Assembly (NCBI GenBank): GCA_028565715.1
Contig: JAOXYC010216573.1
Location: 1 to 11,124 of the forward strand
Source: Phoronis pallida
Lineage: Eukaryota; Phoronida; Phoronidae
Reading direction: 5' to 3'
DNA length: 11,124 bases
Part shown: piece by piece, positions 7,870-11,124 of the stretch
Layout of the letters: the number at the start of each line of letters is the position of its first letter
Numbering within the stretch: the first letter of the stretch is position 1
Notes under the pieces: model-generated
Databases searched by the model: none
What the model was told of the DNA's origin: nothing
What the model saw: only the letters and a program-made list of their open reading frames with translations
Made by a program: the position numbers and the translations under genes

Positions 7870-8262
7870 CTGGAAAATAAAGTGGAATTGTTTACATCGT
7901 GCTCAATGTTTTTTCTGGATCAGTATTCATTGATCCCTCAAAACCCTTTTGAGACTTGGTGCCTGTTCCTTCTGAGGGGGTGTTTTTACATTGTATTTAG
8001 GTAGATTAGCCTTGTTACGGCCAAAAATCAGGTCATCAATGGTCCTGCTTGCACTGTTTAAAGAAAAAGTTGCACGTATCACTGAGATGGGTTTTTTACC
8101 TCACACCACTGCATTCTTGAAAGGACATTAAAATGAAGTTAAACTTGTGACAAAAACTCCAATAGTACATGTGAATGCATAAAAGGGTCTTTCTTGAGTT
8201 TTATTCACACTTGTGTTCATCAACATGGGCTGTAATTGTCATTGGGTTGGGGAGATACTTAC
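7870..8262. other. CLASP intron between second and third TOG1 exons of the window
   Basis: A 393-base GT-AG intron with donor GTAAGT at 8262 and acceptor TTTTCCAG ending at 7870. The phase-2 junction restores a Tyr codon across it. No repeat or RNA gene was seen in it. Confidence 0.85.
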
Positions 8263-8354
8263 TATTTTAATGTATTCTGAAGACAGATCATGATCTCTTC
8301 CCTCACCCGCCACAGTTTGTGTGAGAATGCATTCTGTAACCGCTCAAAGACATA
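8263..8354 (-). CDS. CLASP: CLASP TOG1 exon (second in window)
   Basis: This 92-nt exon (30 codons plus 2 nt) continues TOG1. It enters in phase 0 after a CTTTCAG acceptor (AG at 8356-8355) and ends in phase 2 at a GTAAGT donor (8262-8257). It reads YVFERLQNAFSHKLWRVREE followed by IMICLQNTLK. This aligns with the vertebrate CLASP stretch YVWDRM...FKHKNFRTREGICLCL: the YV-[FW]-[ED]-R start, the SHK/KHK turn and the helix after the RE pair are all preserved. The final TA is completed by the next exon to give Tyr. The segment is one HEAT repeat in the middle of the TOG paddle; its R-x-R-E turn lies on the tubulin-facing side in TOG folds generally. The exon was too short to stand out as an open frame and was found by translating between splice sites. 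Confidence 0.92.
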
Positions 8355-9209
8355 CTGAAAGAGATTTCGTAGAAATATTCATTATTCATTAGTCAGAAAC
8401 TGTCATGCGTGCTATTGTGTGGCCCAGAAGCAGAAAAGTTTGCCTGGCCTCTCAATACCTAACGTCAGTTAAGTTCTGGGCATGAAAGCAGTTGGTTCAG
8501 TATTAATATAAACAAACTTAACAGTGAAACTTGTATTGTCAACCAAAACACATATGATGTCATTCAAAGGTGCTGAATCAGCATTTCTTCAGTTTCCATT
8601 AAAAGTAACCCACTCTTTAGGTGGCAATGGTAGTTGTTGTTGTTGTAATGTTTAAAAGCTTAAAAATAATTTTCTTTGATGCTCTGACAGAATTCATGCA
8701 ATCAATTATAACAAACAACAACATTAGCACATAAAAGTGCAGCAAAAAGTAGATGGTTAAGATTCTCTTTGATAATTGACATAATTATTAACACCTCTTG
8801 AGAATGACATTTGCAAATAACACATGAATTAAGATAACAGGAGGTGTAAAAACATGATCAAAGCAATTTTAACTACAACCATGATTTGGCACAAACATAG
8901 CAACTTTTTATGTTACACCAATTAAACAGATTCAAGGTTTTATTATATGTGGCATTTTACAGACAACTGTGACAAGAAGTTGTGTGCAACTAAAATACTG
9001 GCATCAAAAAGTTCTGCTGTTATCAACAGTCTAGAATCAATTGTTTTAATGTTTTCTATTCAATGACATACTTCTTGTCCAACTGTCTGCAAAATCCCGT
9101 ACATCAATTTTCGTTGAAAACCTTAACAAATATTGTCTGTTATTTTCAGATGTTTTAGGGGTTTTGATAACAGATCTTGAGAATGATCGGAGCGAGACAG
9201 ATAACTTAC
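8355..9209. other. CLASP intron between first and second TOG1 exons of the window
   Basis: An 855-base GT-AG intron with donor GTAAGT at 9209 and acceptor CTTTCAG ending at 8355. It contains a short (TTG)5 microsatellite near 8632-8647 and no other feature that I can support. Confidence 0.8.
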
Positions 9210-9313
9210 AGCCGGTGAGGAGGCAGGGCACATCAAACGCATGAGAAGTTCCTGCGCGCTTTCACGTACTTCATCTTTTGTATCGCCTAATCTGTTTAAA
9301 ACTGACGGTAACA
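9210..9313 (-). CDS. CLASP: CLASP TOG1 exon (first in window)
   Basis: This 104-nt coding exon (2 nt plus 34 codons) encodes part of TOG domain 1 of CLASP, a HEAT-repeat protein that stabilises microtubules at plus ends, kinetochores and the cell cortex. The acceptor is a pyrimidine-rich tract ending TTTCAG, with AG at 9315-9314. The donor is GTAAGT at 9209-9204. It reads (V/M)LPSVLNRLGDTKDEVRES..., matching the vertebrate CLASP pattern VLPSLIDRLGDAKDSVRE, including the HEAT-type D-x-x-x-x-V-R turn. The exon enters in phase 1, so its first residue is completed from an upstream exon to the right of the window, and it leaves in phase 0. Downstream residues PASSPA stand where vertebrates have AANPQ. 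Family assignment rests on remembered CLASP sequence. I cannot tell CLASP1 from CLASP2; many invertebrates have a single gene. Confidence 0.93.
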
Positions 9314-9360
9314 CTGAAACAGAAAGTACAAGAAATATTAAACTGTTAAAGTTTAGTTAT

Positions 9361-9420
9361 ATACAAATAAATGTATGTTTTACTGGCAGAAAGTGATAAA
9401 TATTGAAAAGACAGAAAAAA
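9361..9420 (-). repeat. SINE tail fragment, copy 3
   Basis: Reverse-complemented, this matches the tail of copy 2 (7581-7640) at 58 of 60 bases, with no gap. It lacks the whole tRNA head, as expected from 5' truncation during reverse transcription. Similarity ends at TTTATTTGTAT on the 3' side and within a T run on the 5' side. It sits 46 bases upstream of a CLASP acceptor, within the intron. Confidence 0.8.
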
Positions 9421-9685
9421 TGTAGTTAAAATCTTAAAAACATCACAGAATTGTTTTTCACTTCTGAAAATTCAATTTTAATGAAATATTCAAGTAAGTA
9501 AAGCAAACACATACACTTAGTGCATCCAAACTTTACTTCATTTGGCTCTTGTGAACCATAAGTTTTTACTTGCTTCAGAAATTCTCATAGACTTGCTAGC
9601 CTAGATGCGATTGGTCAACTTTGGAGGACAAAACCAAGCCTGGTCCACTGGTTGATCTTTTATTTAGCTCATTGCATCAGGCCCG

Positions 9686-9776
9686 GGGTCTGGTTTTCGC
9701 CAATTTTAGTATCATGGATATGGGTCGGTTTTTTACCAATTTTGGTATAGTGCCAGTTTAATGCAATTTTCGCATG
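9686..9776. repeat. Tandem repeat of about 36 bp
   Basis: GGGTCTGGTTTTCGCCAATTT at 9686 and GGGTCGGTTTTTTACCAATTT at 9722 begin two similar units of about 36 bases that continue as TAGTATCATGG and TGGTATAGTG. A more decayed third unit follows from 9755 (AGTTTAATGCAATTTTCGCATG). It lies in the intron upstream of the first TOG1 exon of the window. Confidence 0.55.
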
Positions 9777-10820
9777 TAGGTATTGAAATGGGTTTATATA
9801 TCACTTTAATCGAAGTACCCCCCAGCATCAGGCAAGTACAAAACAACAGTGAGTTCAAAATGTTCATTAGAACTATTAAATTTCATTAGCAGTTTTTTTA
9901 GTAGTTTTTAATAACAGAAGCTGAAACAACAGTCATGTAACCCATGTTTCATTTAACTGTCCAGGAATGTTTTGATGTATTTTGGACTGGCTGTTTCATG
10001 TGCAAAAAACACAGGGGATACATTAGACGATAATTATTAGCAGTTTCATGTTATGACTATAGCAATTAACGCTGTGGGTTTCATGTTTTCACAAAACCAA
10101 GAGAGCTATTCTATCTTTTTTTTCTTGGGAAGAGACCTTTAACTTTTATTTGATCACGAGTCATCCGAAACCCGTTCTAAAATATACAAGAAACTTAGTG
10201 TCTTTTAAGAAAATTAATTCAAAGCGATTGGAATGCTTTGTCTCAAAGTTCAAAAATCCATGATTGAATATCAACTTTATTCTTACAGTGAATGCATTGA
10301 AAACCCATGCGTTAAAATCTTAAAACAAAGATCGGAATGTTTAGGAATGTGTGTAGAGGAGTAACCTTAACCTAATCAATACCTTAAGATCAATAGACGA
10401 GAACTAACGAAGATTATCTAGAACATAATCATAGACGTTTATCCCTCATAATATACCAAATCTTATGAAAGACAATGAAAAACTGGCTCCTTTTCACTTG
10501 TTTTTAGTACCACCATACCTTAGGGTATGGCATAGTTAATTCTGACAGCCCTTGCAACAAACTTTGTAAATTTATGGTAGTTTTAAATCGGAATTTGAGA
10601 AATATGCTTTACAATTATCATAACAATAGGGAGATTTAATCTTATTTAACAGTTAGTCAGATCCAAAATGTTAAAAATATTAGCATTAGTCAAAATTGTG
10701 AACACTTAAAAAAACAATCCATAACTGCAGCAGGGAAGATACTTCACAAGTTCACACTGAGAGAAGACTGTGAAATTGGATGATTTGCATTCATTGATTT
10801 TCTACAGCATGGATTCACTT

Positions 10821-10848
10821 TAGACCATAATCATTTGATTACAGTCTA
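10821..10848. repeat. 28-bp imperfect palindrome with paired TAATC/GATTA sites
   Basis: TAGACCATAATCA and TGATTACAGTCTA are complementary at 11 of 13 positions around a 2-base centre. The inner part, TAATCATTTGATTA, is a perfect TAATC-4-GATTA arrangement, the palindromic spacing known for cooperative binding by paired-class homeodomains with Lys50 (TAATC-preferring). It could also be a small hairpin. Confidence 0.45.
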
Positions 10849-11073
10849 TAAAATTGATGAATTGTATGAAGGGCTGTGGAATCTAGTCGATTTCACTAGG
10901 AAATGAACATAATGGATATGATTGAGTGAAGAGTGATCATTGGAAATTGTCCTGTCTCGATGCTTTACTTTTGACAGGTTTTCTACGCTAAAGTATGCTT
11001 CCTAAATCGGACCAAAACTTAAAGTTTCATTGACAGCCTCATTTCATAACTAGAGCAACGCTAAAGGGATGCG

Positions 11074-11083
11074 CCCACGTGGG
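11074..11083. promoter_or_regulatory. Palindromic E-box CCCACGTGGG
   Basis: A perfect 10-base palindrome around CACGTG, the core bound by bHLH-type factors, with the ACGTG core of hypoxia-response elements on both strands. It lies in the upstream intron near the right edge. A single site is weak evidence of function. Confidence 0.25.
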
Positions 11084-11124
11084 TATGCAACTCAACATAT
11101 ACAAAGATAGAGTTTAAAAGCTAG

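Larger units (their letters stand above)
9314..11124. other. Upstream CLASP intron, right end of window
   Basis: At least 1.8 kb of intron, judged from the phase-1 acceptor at 9315-9314 and the absence of anything resembling the earlier TOG1 helices on the minus strand. It holds the SINE tail fragment, the 36-base tandem repeat, an 18-base hairpin CCATACCTTAGGGTATGG at 10513-10530, the TAATC palindrome at 10821-10848 and the E-box near the edge. Confidence 0.65.

Noticed and set aside
9046-9231. 61-codon minus-strand frame overlapping the end of the first TOG1 exon
   Set aside because: Shadow frame running through the donor site into intron; the true reading frame is fixed by the CLASP match and splice phases.

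Overview
The window is animal nuclear DNA, AT-rich and mostly non-coding, with short exons separated by GT-AG introns. Exon phases, splice sites and protein similarity place four exons on the minus strand in the second half of TOG domain 1 of a CLASP (cytoplasmic linker-associated protein), a conserved microtubule plus-end stabiliser. The introns of about 0.4 to 0.9 kb and a short tRNA-derived SINE suggest an invertebrate, possibly a marine one. I cannot name the lineage from the sequence.

Layout, reading the gene right to left. 9314-11124 is an upstream intron of at least 1.8 kb; the exons for the start of TOG1 lie beyond the right edge. Exons at 9313-9210, 8354-8263, 7869-7794 and 7147-6979 join in frame (phases 1/0, 0/2, 2/0, 0/1) to give 147 codons that track vertebrate CLASP1/2. 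A large intron follows. Inside it, at 3034-2464, is a long Ser/Pro-rich open frame on the same strand. It has a good Kozak ATG, two SxIP-like EB-binding motifs (TTIP and SNIP) and a possible donor in the same phase as the last TOG1 exon. I interpret it as an alternative first exon (or a symmetric cassette exon) of the same gene, giving a CLASP form without TOG1. This parallels, but does not resemble in sequence, the short vertebrate CLASP2 beta/gamma isoforms. The next shared exon lies left of the window.

Other content: a head-to-head pair of tRNA-derived SINEs forming a 90% identical 85-bp inverted repeat (7409-7605), and a separate 60-bp copy of the same SINE tail at 9361-9420 (58/60 identical). 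There is also a candidate plus-strand first exon at 4976-5112 ending in a consensus GTAAGT donor and followed by a CpG-richer patch. An exact PBX-MEIS composite site lies near several TAATTA-type sites (5570-5815). Further items are a decayed 65-bp tandem repeat with a palindromic core (about 1084-1275), a 36-bp tandem repeat (9686-9776), and several sharp palindromes. No CRISPR array, complete transposase gene or prokaryotic signal was seen.
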